Shown piece by piece: positions 21,020 to 32,725 of a DNA stretch of 64,000 nucleotides. Below the pieces are notes generated by a model. The model was not told the DNA's origin and made no database searches. It saw nothing but the letters and a program-made list of their open reading frames with translations. Position 1 is the first letter of the stretch, and every line of letters begins with the position of its first letter. The stretch is taken from the NCBI RefSeq assembly GCF_963259705.1, contig NC_081842.1:39645796-39709795 (forward strand), written 5' to 3'. Position numbers and translations under genes: made by a program. This DNA is from Myotis daubentonii (taxonomy: Eukaryota; Chordata; Mammalia; Chiroptera; Vespertilionidae).

Positions 21020-21494
21020 AAGATTTCTCATTTTAAATTCAAAGACCCTTGTTACTCAAAGTATGTTTGCTGACCAGCAGTGTTGAAGTCTCCTGGTTGC
21101 TTGGTAGAAATGCAGGCTCTTGGGCCATTCCTGACCAACTAAATCAGATTCTGTATTTTAACAAGATCCCTAAATGCTTTGTATGCACCATCAAATTCGA
21201 GCTGCATTGTGGCCTAGGAGGTTTATTTATGTAAGAAAGATATTTACATTTTATTGATATATGCATGTAAATATGTGGCAAAACTAGCTCTTGCCTTTTG
21301 CAATGATAGCACGAGCAACATCAGTACCAAGAGAAAAGCATATTCCTCTCCATTTACAAGATAATCTGACTGTATTCTGAGTGGTCAGAAGACTTGACAT
21401 AAAAACACAGCACACGCAGCTTTCTTACAGCAAGAAATGTGCTAAAACTACTTCAATTTTAATCCTTGTAATAAAATTAATGAGTCAAGTGGTA
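21020..21494. other. Unique DNA
   Basis: 21040-21160 weakly resembles a MER5-type hAT fragment (CTGACCAGCAGTGTTG, AGAAATGCAGGCTCTTGGGC). The rest is featureless. Confidence 0.35.
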
Positions 21495-21720
21495 CCCCTG
21501 GCCAGTGTGGCTCAGTCATTGGGCATCATCCTGTGCACTGAAGAGTTGCTGGATCGATTCCTGGTTGGGGCATACTCCCGGGTTGGGGGCTCATTCCCTG
21601 GTAGGGGGTGTGTAGGAGGCAGCAGATAGATGTTGTGCTCTCACATCAATGTTTTTCTCTTCTCCCGTCCCCTCTCTCTAAAAATCAATAAACTATTATT
21701 TTAAAAAATACTAGTAGTTG
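21495..21720 (+). mobile_element. VES SINE
   Basis: CCTGGCCAGTGTGGCTCAGT head, TGGATCGATTCCTGG B-box region and TCTAAAAATCAATAAACT tail. Duplication AGTGGTA at 21488-21494 and 21721-21727. Confidence 0.9.
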
Positions 21721-22327
21721 AGTGGTAGCAGAATATATTTTGTGTTGACAAAATTAAATTTTGTTTATTAGTAAGTGAATCTTCCTGCATATTAAATGAG
21801 TATTGAAAATTCAGTACTTATTAAGTGTTTTAAAAGGCTGAGTAATAATGATGTTAATAGGCTGGGGACTTAAAAACATCAGGGGTAATAGCCTTTTTGG
21901 TGATTCAACCTTTCCTTTATAGATTCAAACCCTGCTGCTCAAAGATGGTGTAGGACAGAACAAAGTCAAAATAGCTGTAGACCCACATTAAAACAACTAA
22001 TTGTTTTTTATTGTTCATTCAGAGGAAGGAACGTGTTGCTAAAGTTTGTTCACTTGCCCTCTTGGACACAGTGAAAAGGATTAGCTGCTGCTCAGGTCGT
22101 TGGAAGTGAAATGAACTTCAGAAACCCCCAGAGCAGACCCCAGGCTGTCAGGGGATGGTACTTGAACTCTGGAGACTAGGGGATGGCAGTAGTGCTCTTC
22201 CAAGTGAACAAACAAGCTGGATGCTGCAGATTGAGCCTCCTATTAAGTCAAGTTAAGAAATTACAAGTTATTTATATTTGATTTCTTCTCTATGACAGTG
22301 TTCTTTCAGCAATCCAGTATTGCTTTA
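21721..22327. other. Unique DNA
   Basis: No recognisable gene or repeat. Confidence 0.4.
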
Positions 22328-22423
22328 AAAATTTCTAATCCTTACCTAAGGATATAGTTTTTATATTATTATCGATTTGAGACATGGGGAGAAAGGTGGG
22401 AGAGAGAGAGGGAGAGAGAGAGA

Positions 22424-22481
<58 letters not shown>

Positions 22482-22611
22482 ATTGATCAGTTGCCTCCCC
22501 TACTGGGATTGAACACACAATTTAGGTATGTGCCCTGATCAGGAATCATACCTGCATACCTGCAACCTTCTGGTATACAGGCTGATGCTCCAACCAACTG
22601 AGACCGGGACC
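22328..22611 (-). mobile_element. VES SINE with long (GA)n
   Basis: CCTTACCTAAGGATAT, a GA run of about 80 bp (22399-22479), then the degenerate reverse-complement head ending AACTGAGACCGGGACCC. Flanks CCAGTATTGCTTT and CCAATATTATTTT may be a diverged duplication. Confidence 0.85.
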
Positions 22612-22689
22612 CAATATTATTTTTAATATTAAATGTACTTTCTAGAATTTCTTAGTCCTGGTGAGAAAGCATTTGCTAACAAACATGCC

Positions 22690-23900
22690 TATTGTTTTTA
22701 ACTTCTCCATTCTACTCTGACCACCACCATCCTAGCACAGACTCCCTAAACCTCTTACCAATCTCAAAGCTAGCTTTATACCTGCATCCATCTGCCACTC
22801 CAACCTACCAGATACACTGCAGCCAGATTAATTTATTAAAGGCCCACATTGATTATATTACTTCCCAGTTCAAAAACCTTATTGGCTTCCTATTGCCTGC
22901 TAATATCTGAAAGTTTTCACTTTAGCCTTCTATTCATAGTCATGGGATATATTTGCCACCTGGAGCCATATCTTCTAGTGGCAGGAAGAACTATCTCTCG
23001 CTTTGAGGAAACACATCTACCCACTCTGGCCCATTTGTGTGATGGGAAATAGTTTACCACCAGGCTTTGAGAGTGGAACATAAGATTCAGGATGAGCCAA
23101 CCAAGGCAGTCAAGCCCCATTGGTCAGGGATGGACATATCACCCAACTCAGCCAGCCAGGGCAAATGGGCTCAGCTCAGCTCCAGGACTACTGGGAGCAG
23201 ATTGATTCTAGCCCTGGTCTGGGTGTTCTAATGATGTAAACTTCAAGCTGTCAGCATCCAGCATCCAAAACTGAAAAGGAAATCAACCTGGGAGAGGAAG
23301 AGTCCAGGAAGGCTTGTGGACAAAATTGAGCCATTAATAAACCACATTGAAAGCTAACTTACCCATGAGCTTCTAATTACTTCACACAGGACCTTCTCTT
23401 TTCCAAGTTGGGTTTTTCTGTTACTTGCAACCAAAAGAATATTTATTAATACAATGACCTTCCACAAACTGGCTCCTGTCTTTTTTTCTGGTCTGTGTAT
23501 CCCCTAACTTTTGTAATAACTTTACTTTTGTATTATTCCACAAAGTCCAAATTATACTCTTTCCTCTCCCTACACCTTTCGCATGAAAGCTCATTTATTC
23601 TTCAGGTTCGGTTTCAAATTTTATCATCTTTATGAAGCTCTTATTGATTGTCTAGTTGAATGCATTCCCTTGCTAGGAATTCCTCTTTGGCACAAAATTT
23701 TCTTAATTCATAAACTTTCCCTGTTTAATCACTTCTGTGGTTTTTTTTTCTTCTTCTTCTTATTAGATGTAGGCATATGGAAACAAGAACCCTGTTTTAT
23801 TCCTTGTTTTGCTTAAATAACTTAACAGCATCTTGTATGCAGAAAATTCTCAATAATAAATGAAGAACATACATTATTTTCGAAGTATTTAGAACAGTAT
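22690..23900 (+). mobile_element. L2 LINE, interrupted
   Basis: AACTTCTCCATTCTACTCTG to ATTGGCTTCCTATTGCCTGC (22699-22905) and GACCTTCCACAAACTGGCTC to AGAATTCTCAATAATAAATG (23456-23862) are consecutive parts of an L2 3' region. An unrelated block of about 530 bp separates them at 22921-23450. It ends GTTACTTGCAACCAAAAGAA, which resembles an old LTR end, and I cannot name it. Confidence 0.65.
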
Positions 23901-24719
23901 AAAAGCTTTGAAATAAAATAATTTACTCTGAAGACACATATCAGACATAATTCTGTAAAACATTAATGAAATTGTGTTGATTTTATGAGGGATCACACAG
24001 TGATAAGGCTGAAGAAAAGCTTATAGTTTTTGTGGCCTGACTCCTCCTTTTTCAAATGAAGCCTGTGAGGGCCACATAAAGTCAAGAGCCTTATTCACAA
24101 TGTGCTTTTACTGATGTGAAACAAGTAATTCAATGTATGACTGAACAAAGAAATTTGGGAGTAGAATTAACTTGGAGTACACTAAGCATGCAAAGGCATT
24201 TTAAAAATGTAATAGAATCAAAGACTTACTTCTATTAATGAACATGACCTGACTGTTACTCACAAAAAGAGGGAATTTGATTTTTAAAGAGCTCATGTTA
24301 GAGAGAGAGATAAGCAACATTAAAATAATGACAGAGGTTATATAATCTTCAAGGAATCAGGAATTATTTCTTAAGGTTAATCCAGGGTTTCTAAGCCTAA
24401 TTCAGATAATTCTCTTTGCTTAGATTATCCTATTCCATTTACCTACTGATACAACACAGTTGTAGGGAGGAAAACGAAACCTTAAGGCTATTTTTGAAAG
24501 AAGAAATAAGATTTTGATGTGATATATAACACCTGTGGGTAAATGCCTATAAAATTATAACTTAAAAAAATCTTGGTATTTATTAAAGGCTATGGTATTT
24601 TGTAGCTGGATGGAATAGATTATTTTTTGGTTTAAATTTCATAAAGAGTAAATCACTAGAATATTGGATATTATTAGATTTTTTTAGACTCATATTCATT
24701 CTGTACTAACTTATTAGAG
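23901..24719. other. Unique AT-rich DNA
   Basis: No recognisable gene or repeat. Confidence 0.4.
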
Positions 24720-25300
24720 CTTCCTAATTTTTCAGCCTCCCACTTCTCTTTATTCTAATCAATTCTCTATAATGTAATGAGAGTCAACATACAAAAATAC
24801 ATGCAAATTACTTTTTAAAAAATTGTCAACTTTCTCCATTAACAAGAGGATAAAACCCACACTATTTTCAGGACAAGAAAAGCTCTTCACCACATTCCCA
24901 CAAGTCCCCAAGTATAATTCAGCGTTATGCAGCTGCTGGCTGCCCCGGAACATGGCGCCCTGATCACGCCTCCATGTGCTCACGCGTGTTGCTCCCTCCA
25001 TTTGCAGCTCTCTCGCTTCCTACTTCTCCTTCACGTGCTAAGGAATTGTGTTTGTTTCAGGTCTTTGCTCAAGTGTCAGCTCCTCTCTGAACTTTTCCTT
25101 TACTCCTGCATACCTTGTGTGTGACAGCGTACTGGTTGTATATGTATGTCATCAGTGAAATCTCACAAGACTGTAACGATTTATTTACAAGTCTGCCTCC
25201 TCCCCTAGGCTGAGCAATCCTTGCAGCAGAGCTATTTCCTCAGAGCTGAGCACAGTGCCTGGCACACTGTGAATTCTTCCTAAATGCTTATTAAATGGAT
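24720..25300 (+). mobile_element. L2 LINE 3' region
   Basis: TCAGGTCTTTGCTCAAGTGT near 25058, then CTCTGAACTTTTCCTTTACT, GAGCACAGTGCCTGGCACAC near 25247 and AAATGCTTATTAAATGG follow the L2 3' UTR in order. No intact reading frame survives. Confidence 0.8.
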
Positions 25301-25708
25301 AAACTTCCATCTTTTCATTAGAAATATGTCTTGATTTCTCTGAAGTGATGCAGTCAATTTTTAGTAAGTATGCAAGGAACATGTCAATGCTAATTAAGAA
25401 ATCATGGGTTGATCCATTTAGCAAAATGAGCAATTGGGCATTCAAAATAAAAGGAGTCTTACGAGCCCTCTAAGAAGAAGATAATTACAGGCACATGCAG
25501 TATTAACTAAGTTAAGACCCACAGGAAAGGGATAGCTGAAAGGAATGATGAACTTGTGGGATCAGGCACTTGCTTTTACAGGTGAAGAATCTGCGGCCTC
25601 GACAAGCTAAGAGAGTAACTTGAGCAGGGCTCTGGCCAGGCCAACCTCTTCACCCAGCTCAAAAGTACTGGAATTCTAGGGCTTGAGTGCTTCAGGAAAA
25701 GGAGTGTC
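25301..25708. other. Unique DNA
   Basis: No gene seen. Text at 25560-25680 has weak MIR-like similarity that I do not call. Confidence 0.4.
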
Positions 25709-25722
25709 AAGAACTATTGGAC

Positions 25723-25823
25723 CGAGTGTGGTGGGGGGGTGGGGAGGGATAGGGGGTAATGTGGGGATAAGGACACTTATGTAATAACTTAATCAATAAA
25801 AATAAAAAATAAGAATAAAACAG
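25723..25823 (+). mobile_element. Very short L1/HAL1 3' end insertion
   Basis: About 100 bp of G-rich 3' UTR followed by ACTTATGTAATAACTTAATC and an A-rich tail. A perfect 14-bp duplication AAGAACTATTGGAC flanks it at 25709-25722 and 25824-25837, so the severe 5' truncation happened at insertion. Confidence 0.88.
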
Positions 25824-26437
25824 AAGAACTATTGGACAAGCCTATTGGACCTTCCTGAAAACCTGGAAAGTTTGGGGAGTCCTAGACAAGTGTTAAATAT
25901 GAGAGAACTTCACACCTGCACTTTCCCCATCTCCCTTACATTTAATTTGTTTCTACTCTGCTGCTCATTTCCACTAGCCTAAAAAACATGGATAATACCT
26001 CCCACCTTAAAATAACAACACACTCCCAATTCTTCGTGGTCCTCTATCAGTCCTTTTCTTTGTTTCTTTTTTTTAAAATTAATCTTTATTGTTGAGATTA
26101 TTACAGATGTCCCTCTTTTGCCCTCCCATAGCACCCCTCCACCTGGTTCCCACCCCACTCCAAGCCCTCACAACCCTATTGTTTGTGTACATAGGTAATG
26201 CATACGTGCATATGAGATCTTTGTCTAATCTCTTCTCACCCCTCCACACCCACTTCCCTCAGAGAATCATCAGTCTGTTCCATTTCCATGGCCCTGATTC
26301 TATTCCATTCACCAGTTTATTTTGTTCATCAGATTTTTTATTCATTTGGTTTTTAGATTCACTTGTTGATAGATATGTATTTGTTGTCACTTTGCTGTTC
26401 ATATTTTTTTACCTTTACCTTTTTCTTCTTCCTTTTC

Positions 26438-27590
26438 TTAAAGAACACCCTTCCGCATTTTGTATAATACTGGTTTGGTTGTGATGAACTCCTGTAGCTT
26501 TTTCTTGTCTGTGAAGCTCTTTATCTGATCTTCAATTCTAAATGATAGCTTTGCTGGGTAGAGTATTCTTGGTTGTAGGTTCTTGCTATTCATCACTTTG
26601 AATATTTCTTGCCACCCCCTTCTGGCCTGCAAAGTTTCTGTTGAGAAATCAGCTGACAGTCATATGGGCATTCCCTTGTAGGTAACTAACTGCTTTTCTC
26701 TTGCTGCTTTTAAGATCCTCTCTTTGTCTTTAGCCCTTGGCATTTTAATTATGATGTGTCTTGTGTGGTCCTCTTTGGGTTCTTCTCTGTGCTTCCTGGT
26801 CTATTTCTTTTACCAGGTTAGGGAAGTTTTCTGTCATTATTTCTTCAAATAGATTTTCATTATCTTGCTCTCTCTCTTCTTCTGGCACCCCCATAATTTG
26901 GATGTTGGTATGTTTGAAGTTGTCCCAGAGGCTCCTTACACTATCTTAATATTTTTGGATTCTTTTTTCTTTTTGCTCTTCTGGTTGGGTGTTTTTTGCT
27001 TCCTCGTTTTTCAAATCATTGATTTGATTCTTGGGATCCTCTAATCTACTGTTGAATCTCTGTATATCATTCTTTATTTCACTCAGTTTATGTTAATTCT
27101 GAGAAATCAGAGAAAATTCTGACTGGTCCTTTTCCATTTTTCTTTCTTTCTTTCTTTCTTTTTTTTTTTTTTTAAAAAAAACACACACATTTTATTGATT
27201 TTCCACAGAGAAGAAGGGAGAGGGATAGAGAGCTAGAAACATCAATGATGAGAGAGAATCATTGATTGGCTGCCTCCTGCACGCCCCCTATTGAGGATCG
27301 AGCCCACAACCCGGGCATGTGCCCTTGGCCGGAATTAAACTCGGGACCCTTGAGTTCGCAGGCCGACGCTCCATCCACTGAGCCAAACCAGTTTGGCCCA
27401 TTTTTCTTTTGGCATTTTCACTAAGATCCTTGAAGGTCTCACTAAGTTCCCTGGAGGTTTCTAGAAGATTCTTTAGTAACCTTATAACCGTGGTTTTAAA
27501 CTCTATATCCAGTAGTTTGCTTTCCTCCATTTCTTTCATTTGTGACATGTTTCTTTGTCTCTGTATTTTGGCTGCTTCCCTGTGTTTGTT
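26438..27590 (-). pseudogene. HAL1 ORF1p remnant
   Basis: L1 ORF1p is an RNA-binding, trimeric coiled-coil nucleic-acid chaperone. The C-terminal domain is readable at 26438-26632 (ARRGWQEIFKVMN, LQPRILYPAKLSF, IKSFTDKKKLQEFI). The N-terminal coiled coil is readable near 27410-27548 (FKTTVIRLLKNLLETS). Between them lie frameshifts, stops and a VES insertion at 27146-27397, so no intact protein is possible. Confidence 0.85.
27146..27397 (-). mobile_element. VES SINE inside HAL1 ORF1
   Basis: CTTT/T-rich tail, TTTTATTGATTTTCCACAGA, GA-rich body and head ending GAGCCAAACCAGTTTGGC. Perfect 12-bp duplication CCATTTTTCTTT at 27134-27145 and 27398-27409. The (CTTT)n at about 27141-27160 grew at its tail. 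Confidence 0.93.
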
Positions 27591-30022
27591 TCTACATATT
27601 AGGTAGCTGCTAAGTCTCCTTAAGTTGATAGAGTGTCCTTGTGTAGTAAGTGTCCTATTGGGCCCAGTGGCTCAGCCTCCCCAATCACCTGAAGTGGACA
27701 CTCTTGGTGCACTCCTTTGTGGGCTGTGTGCACAGTTTTGTTGTAGGTGAGCCTTGATTGCTGTAGGTGTCACTGGGAGGAATTGACCTCCAGGCCAATT
27801 GGCTATGGAGACCAGCTGCCACAGTGGGAGAGCTGCTACACAGGAGACACCCTTTGGAGCAGGACTTGCTTCAGTGGGGTTTTAGTGCTCACTGAGTGTG
27901 TTGCCTATGGATATGAAGAGTTTTAATCTGGTATAGTCTCACACTGACCACTGGGTCCACTGGCTCTTGGGTCTCCAGGGAGGTGCAAAGTCAGCCACTG
28001 CCTGGGGCCATCCAGCAGGAGCTACAGAGGGATCTTCAGATTCCTCCTCTTTGTGTTGGGTTTGGCAGTGCCCAGACAAGGCCCAACTGTGAAGCAAGGC
28101 AGGTTGGTGCTAGTGCCTGGTCTTGGGCTTTTTATTGATAGGTTTGAAGCTCCCTGACCCAGCTGCAGCTTGTTTGACAGGTTTTAGGATGAGAAAGGAC
28201 AGGCCATTCATATGCAAAAGCCGCTGCGTACAGCTTGGGTGGGGTTGTAAATTGGATCAGGCGGGGGTCTCAGGGAATCACCAGGGCAGAGCAAACAGAA
28301 ATGGCTGCCAGTTAGCCCTGTACCAGGGAGGTCACAGCATAGGAACAATGACAGCTGGGAGCACCTTCACCTAGAAGAAAGCTACCCCTAAGTTCCTGCC
28401 CTGATGCCAGGCAGTCCAGTTCCTCCTCATATGTGTCTGTGTTCCCCAGAGCCTTGCCTGGCACTGGAGCTCAGAGGAAGTGGGGACTTGTAAATTCAGT
28501 TCATGGTGCTGGCCTTTTAAGAGGAGCAGCTGGGTCTCCAGCAGCCTGTGTGTCACTCAGTCCCAATCTGTGTGACAGCCCGCAGTTCTTACAGCCCGTA
28601 GGGACTTCTTTCTCCAGCTCTGGGGCCCTGGGTTGGGGGGTCTGGTATGGGTTTGGGATCCTTCACTCCTCCAGGTTGCCTCCGCAGAGGCGATATCCCT
28701 CCTGATTAAAGAAGCAGCACACCCAGGTGCCAGGCCAGCCTGCTCCACGCCTCCGCCCCTCCTACCAGTCTCAATGCACGTTCTTCTTTACCTCTCTAGT
28801 TGTAGTACTTCCACTCAGCCAGCTTTCCCATGGTTCTGGATGATAGTTGTTCTGTATTTTAGTTGTAATGTTGATGTGGTTGTGGGAGGCAGCATGTATA
28901 GGCATTTACCTATGCCACCATCTTGGTTCTCCTGTGCCTTTCTTTGTTTCTTTATAGCTAAACTATTTGAGAAATTTGACTATTCTCAGAAGTATAATCT
29001 ATCTGGGCTTTTGACCATCCTGTGCCACCAAAACTGCTTTGTAAAGGTCACCAATGACCTTTATGTCATCAGATCTACTGGTCAATTTACAGTCCCCATC
29101 TTACTAACTTGTTGGCAGCATTTAATATAGATTGTCACTCCCCACTTCTTGAACTTTCTTCAGTTCATCTCTGGGACACCACTCTCTTTTTCCTCTCTGT
29201 TGGCTCCTTCTTCCTCTCCTTGGCTGGTTCCTCCTCAGCTGAACATGACTGTGCTCTGGGGCTCAGTCCATGGTCTTGTCTTTATCCCCATTCATCCTCT
29301 GGATGATCTAGTCCAGCTCCTCAGCTTCTTTAAGTTGATGACTTTGTCTCCAGCTTGTTTTCTTGCTCCTGCTCTCCATACTCACATTTTACTTGACATT
29401 TACACATAAATGCCTAATAAACATTTCAAAACTAATAGGTAACCCAAATAAAACTTCTGTTTCCCACTTCCCTTTAAATCTGCTCTTTCTGCAGCTTTCC
29501 TTCGAATTCTTTCAGTTGTCCAGGCCAAACACCTTGAATCATCCTTGCCTTTTCTCTTTCTGCCAAACTTCAAATCCAATCCATCAGCAAATCCTGTCCA
29601 CGCTACCTTTGAAATGGGCAGACTACTTCTTTCCACCTCTCCAGCTACCACTCTGCTTTAGTCACCATTGTCTTTCTCTTAGACATGCAGTGGCCTCCCA
29701 CCTGGTCTTCCTACTTCCACCCTTGCCCCTCTGCAGACTCTTCTCCACAGAAGTCAGAAGAACTCTTTTAAAACATGAGTCTGCTCAAATCTGAATCCTT
29801 AGGCCTGCAATACCACATGGTCTGCCCTAGTGGCCTCTCTGATCTTGTCTTCTCTTACACTTCATTTTGTGCAGCAGTTGGCTCCAGGTCACTTTCCTCC
29901 TTGCTGCTCCTCCATCATCCCAAGCAACTCTGACTTTGGCAATTTACACACAGAAAATTCTTCCTCCGGTTATGTACATGAATCACTTTTTCACTTCCTT
30001 CAAGCCTTTGCTCAAAAGTTAT

Positions 30023-30242
30023 TATCAGCCCTAACCGGTTTTGCTCAGTGGATAGAGCATCGACCTGCGGACTGAAAGGTCCCAGGTTCGATTCTGCTCA
30101 AGGGCATGTACCATGGTTGCGGGCCCATCCCCAGTGGGAGGTGTGCAGGAGCCGGCTGATCGATGTTTCTCTCTCGTCGATGTTTCTAACTCTCTATCCC
30201 TCTCTCTTCCTCTCTGTAAAAAATCAATAAAATATATTTTAA
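30023..30242 (+). mobile_element. VES SINE
   Basis: GCCCTAACCGGTTTTGCTCA head, GGTTCGATTCTGCTCAAGG B-box region and TGTAAAAAATCAATAAAATA tail. Duplication AAAAGTTAT at 30014-30022 and 30243-30251. A clean, young-looking copy. Confidence 0.94.
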
Positions 30243-30313
30243 AAAAGTTATCAAAGATATCTCTCTGATCATTCTACCTAAAAAGGCACCCCAATTACTC
30301 TCTATGCCCTGTA

Positions 30314-30970
30314 TCATGTGTGAACGAAAAGGGAGCCACACTAGAAACCTGACAAGTTCAGAGAAGGCCTGCATGGCAGGCGCTACAAACTCAGAGACAG
30401 AAAGTAACCACATAGGATGGTCTGAACATAAAGATTCCCAACTAAAAGTAAGTCATAGCATGTAGTCATGTCCTAGGTCTATAGCTTCCTAGACAAAGAT
30501 CTTACCTTAAGTAAACCTGTCTATTGCCTTTTTGTATCTAAGATAACAGACTTTGATATGACAAAGAAAGTAATCTTCTTTTCCAGATCCCTCAAGGCAC
30601 AACCTTGGGCACCAGAGCAGGAGACTACAGAACCCCTCATTGTTAACTTGTTCCCCCATACCATCTCTATATGCTGTAAATGTTAATAAATATCCTGTAC
30701 CCACCAATGTAAAAGTATGTGTCTCACCATTTTGCTTTTTATCCAAACCTAGAGATTTCCCAGCTTTGTTTTCTCCCACCCCCTTAATTTACCACCGGTG
30801 GACTTCATGTAACCCACCTTATATCTCCTTCTTTTCTTCCAATGTATAAAATAAGCTGAAAAACTGTATTCCCCAGAGCATTTTCTCAACCATTTCTGAT
30901 TTTGCTTCCCAGCAATTATAGTCAGTTTGGCTCAAATAAACTACAGGTTTGGATTTTTCTCACATTGACA
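30314..30970 (+). mobile_element. Solo LTR, class I ERV-like
   Basis: A block of about 657 bp interrupts the L2 and is flanked by TGTA at 30310-30313 and 30971-30974, a 4-bp duplication as in gammaretrovirus-like ERVs. It holds a TATA-like GTATAAAATAAG near 30844 and AATAAA at 30936, and ends ACATTGACA. The first base pair reads TC rather than TG, possibly by mutation. No internal retroviral coding sequence is present. It is a relic, with no infectious potential visible. Confidence 0.6.
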
Positions 30971-31090
30971 TGTACTTTAATTTTTTTTTCATAGAAGTTG
31001 TTACCATCTGGATTCATATATATTTTTCTATTTATTTTTTGTGCTCCTGTGATATGGTGACCTGTAATAATATAACTAGTAAGTAAAATG

Positions 31091-31395
31091 TTTTCCTGAG
31101 TTCTGTGAGCTGCTCTAGCAAAATAATTGAACCCAAGAAGGGGATTGTTGAAACCTCCCATCTACAGCCAGAATGTAAGAAGAGCAGGTAACAATCTGGA
31201 ATTGGATTGGCAGCTGAAGTGGAGGGCAGTCTTGTGGGACAGAAACCTTAACCTGGTAATCTGACGCTATCTCTGCGTAGATAGTGCCAGAATTGAGTTG
31301 AATGGTAGGACATCCAGCTGGTATCTAGGAATTATTGGTACTGTGGGGAACGTCCATCCTATAACACACACTCACAAACACACATTTGGTTTGGT
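31091..31395 (+). mobile_element. Unnamed interspersed repeat (LTR-like)
   Basis: TCTGTGAGCTGCTCTAGCAA, GGCAGTCTTGTGGGACAGAA, CTGACGCTATCTCTGCGTAG and AGGACATCCAGCTGGT are familiar as a mammalian interspersed repeat of LTR or L1-internal type, but I cannot assign the family. Confidence 0.45.
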
Positions 31396-31561
31396 TACAA
31401 TTCAGAAGACCTTCATCTAAGTCTAAGTTATATTTTTCTAGGGCAGTATTCAGAGCCTGGACTACTTCTCTGTGAAGTGATTTCTCTACTTGACTTCTTA
31501 CTCTGCTTGCTTTGAAGTGTGTTCTAATTTTCTCACCCAATTTTGACTTTTGGTGATACAA
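31391..31561 (-). other. Exon-like or pseudogene-like open frame
   Basis: A minus-strand open frame of about 56 codons before repeat sequence has protein-like composition. Residues KSKLGEKIRTHFKASRVRSQ and VVQALNTALEKYNLDLDEG suggest an amphipathic helix. It lies in sequence with no recognised repeat. There is no ATG, no strong splice acceptor and no family that I recognise. It could be a fragment of a processed pseudogene or chance. Confidence 0.2.
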
Positions 31562-32379
31562 ATCAATATTTCTGCCTCATATCCCATCTAACCAAAACCG
31601 GTAGCTACAACTCCTATGCTTGCCTGACTTCAAGTAGCCGTGGCTAGTCTGATCTGTGATTTGCTTTGATCAATTTCCCTACTGTATACTTCACATGCTA
31701 CTTGGTGGCACAGCGGGTATCAGCTCCATGCATTATACTTCCTGCCCCATGTGCTCTAGGTGCATTCTGTATGGTAGGTAAAAAGAAAATAACTCAAATC
31801 CCATCAAGCATTAGTTCTAATACTGAAATACTAAATAAGCAGTTACTTGATTTTAATGATGATTTCGGAGGAGTGGTCATCACTGGGTGTTTTGTCCTTT
31901 TTGTATTCTAGTTGCACTCGTCACTTGGATTGGATGTAGCAATTACATTTTTTGGCTGTTGAGAGCTCTTGAACTGTCATTATGCCCAAGAACTAAGAAG
32001 AGTTGGTTCTGAATTCAATTTATTGAAATTTACCCCAATTATACAAAATTCTGATTTGGTTTTATTTTTGCCCTCCAGTTACCTAATGTTAAGGTTGGGT
32101 GAATAAAGCATGCACAGCTACAGGCTTTCTACTTTACTTCTGGGTTTGCTATTAAAAATGCTATTTACCCTCATAACCTTAGCCCTTCATATTTCTTTGC
32201 CTCTATTCTTATATACTCAGATTTTTCTCACTTATTGTACAAAGAAATTGCAATGTATATTTTCATGTAATTTGATTTTGGAATTCTGTCACCTTATGTA
32301 GTGAGTTCTTCCAAAATATAATTTTTTTCCAATAAAAAAAAGCATATCATGATATGAATTCAAGGGTGTCTATTGAAGC
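31562..32379. other. Unique DNA
   Basis: No recognisable gene or repeat. The 81- and 63-codon frames near 31666 and 32110 have no supporting motif. Confidence 0.4.
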
Positions 32380-32715
32380 ACTCTTTGAAATAAAAAAAAT
32401 TTGGAAACCATGTAAATTCAGTATGGTTTTGCTTAAAGTGGACTTGGGGAAATATTTTGTAATCATTACCAAAGACAAGGTGTGTTGAAGTAGAAAGATG
32501 GCTCAATACACTGGTGATTATAAAAACATGTTTAGAACATTATGTAAAGTACAGACACATTAATTTAAAATAATGATGAATAGATGTCCAGAAGGCTATA
32601 TTATAACTGCTAACAATGACTAACTTTAGGGATTGGGATAATAGGAAGTATGTGTGTTGCAGGGTGGGAAGGGAAGTGTGTAGAGGTGGAGGGAAACTTT
32701 TTTAGTCTACTTTTT
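32380..32715 (+). mobile_element. Probable ancient L1 3' fragment
   Basis: TCAATACACTGGTGATTATA, AGAACATTATGTAAAGTACA and TTTAGGGATTGGGATAATAG recall the 3' UTR of old L1M elements. Diverged and tentative. Confidence 0.45.
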
Positions 32716-32725
32716 TATTATTTGA

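Larger units (their letters stand above)
26070..28938 (-). mobile_element. HAL1 (half-L1) retrotransposon, full-length but decayed
   Basis: Bounded by a 15-bp duplication TTTCTTTGTTTCTTT at 26055-26069 and 28939-28953. On the minus strand it begins AGAACCAAGATGGTGGCATA, the L1 5' end type with a YY1-like AAGATGG. A 5' UTR, a broken ORF1 and a 3' UTR of about 330 bp follow, ending TAAAGATTAATTTTAAAA. ORF1 runs directly into the 3' UTR, with no endonuclease or reverse transcriptase. That is the definition of HAL1, which depends on L1 ORF2p in trans. CpGs are largely decayed, so it is older than the copy at 38.3-40.5 kb. A VES is inserted in ORF1. Confidence 0.88.
28954..31090 (+). mobile_element. 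Long L2 LINE, split by VES and a solo LTR
   Basis: An L2 3' region of roughly 1.4 kb runs 28954-30022, 30243-30313 and 30971 to about 31090. Markers are AAACCTTGAATCATCCTTGC-like text near 29530, CCAATCCATCAGCAAATCCT near 29577, TTCAAGCCTTTGCTCAAAAG near 29999 and ATCTCTCTGATCATTCTACC near 30259. No intact reading frame survives; the 143-codon frame at 29363 is incidental. Its continuity across both insertions allows their exact edges to be set. Confidence 0.75.

Noticed and set aside
29363..29794. 143-codon frame
   Set aside because: It runs through L2 3' region DNA on the sense strand but does not match LINE protein. Pyrimidine-rich sequence gives Leu/Ser/Pro-rich frames.
30028..30090. tRNA gene (head of VES)
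   Set aside because: A and B boxes are present but the acceptor stem and cloverleaf are not, and it continues into a SINE body with a duplication.
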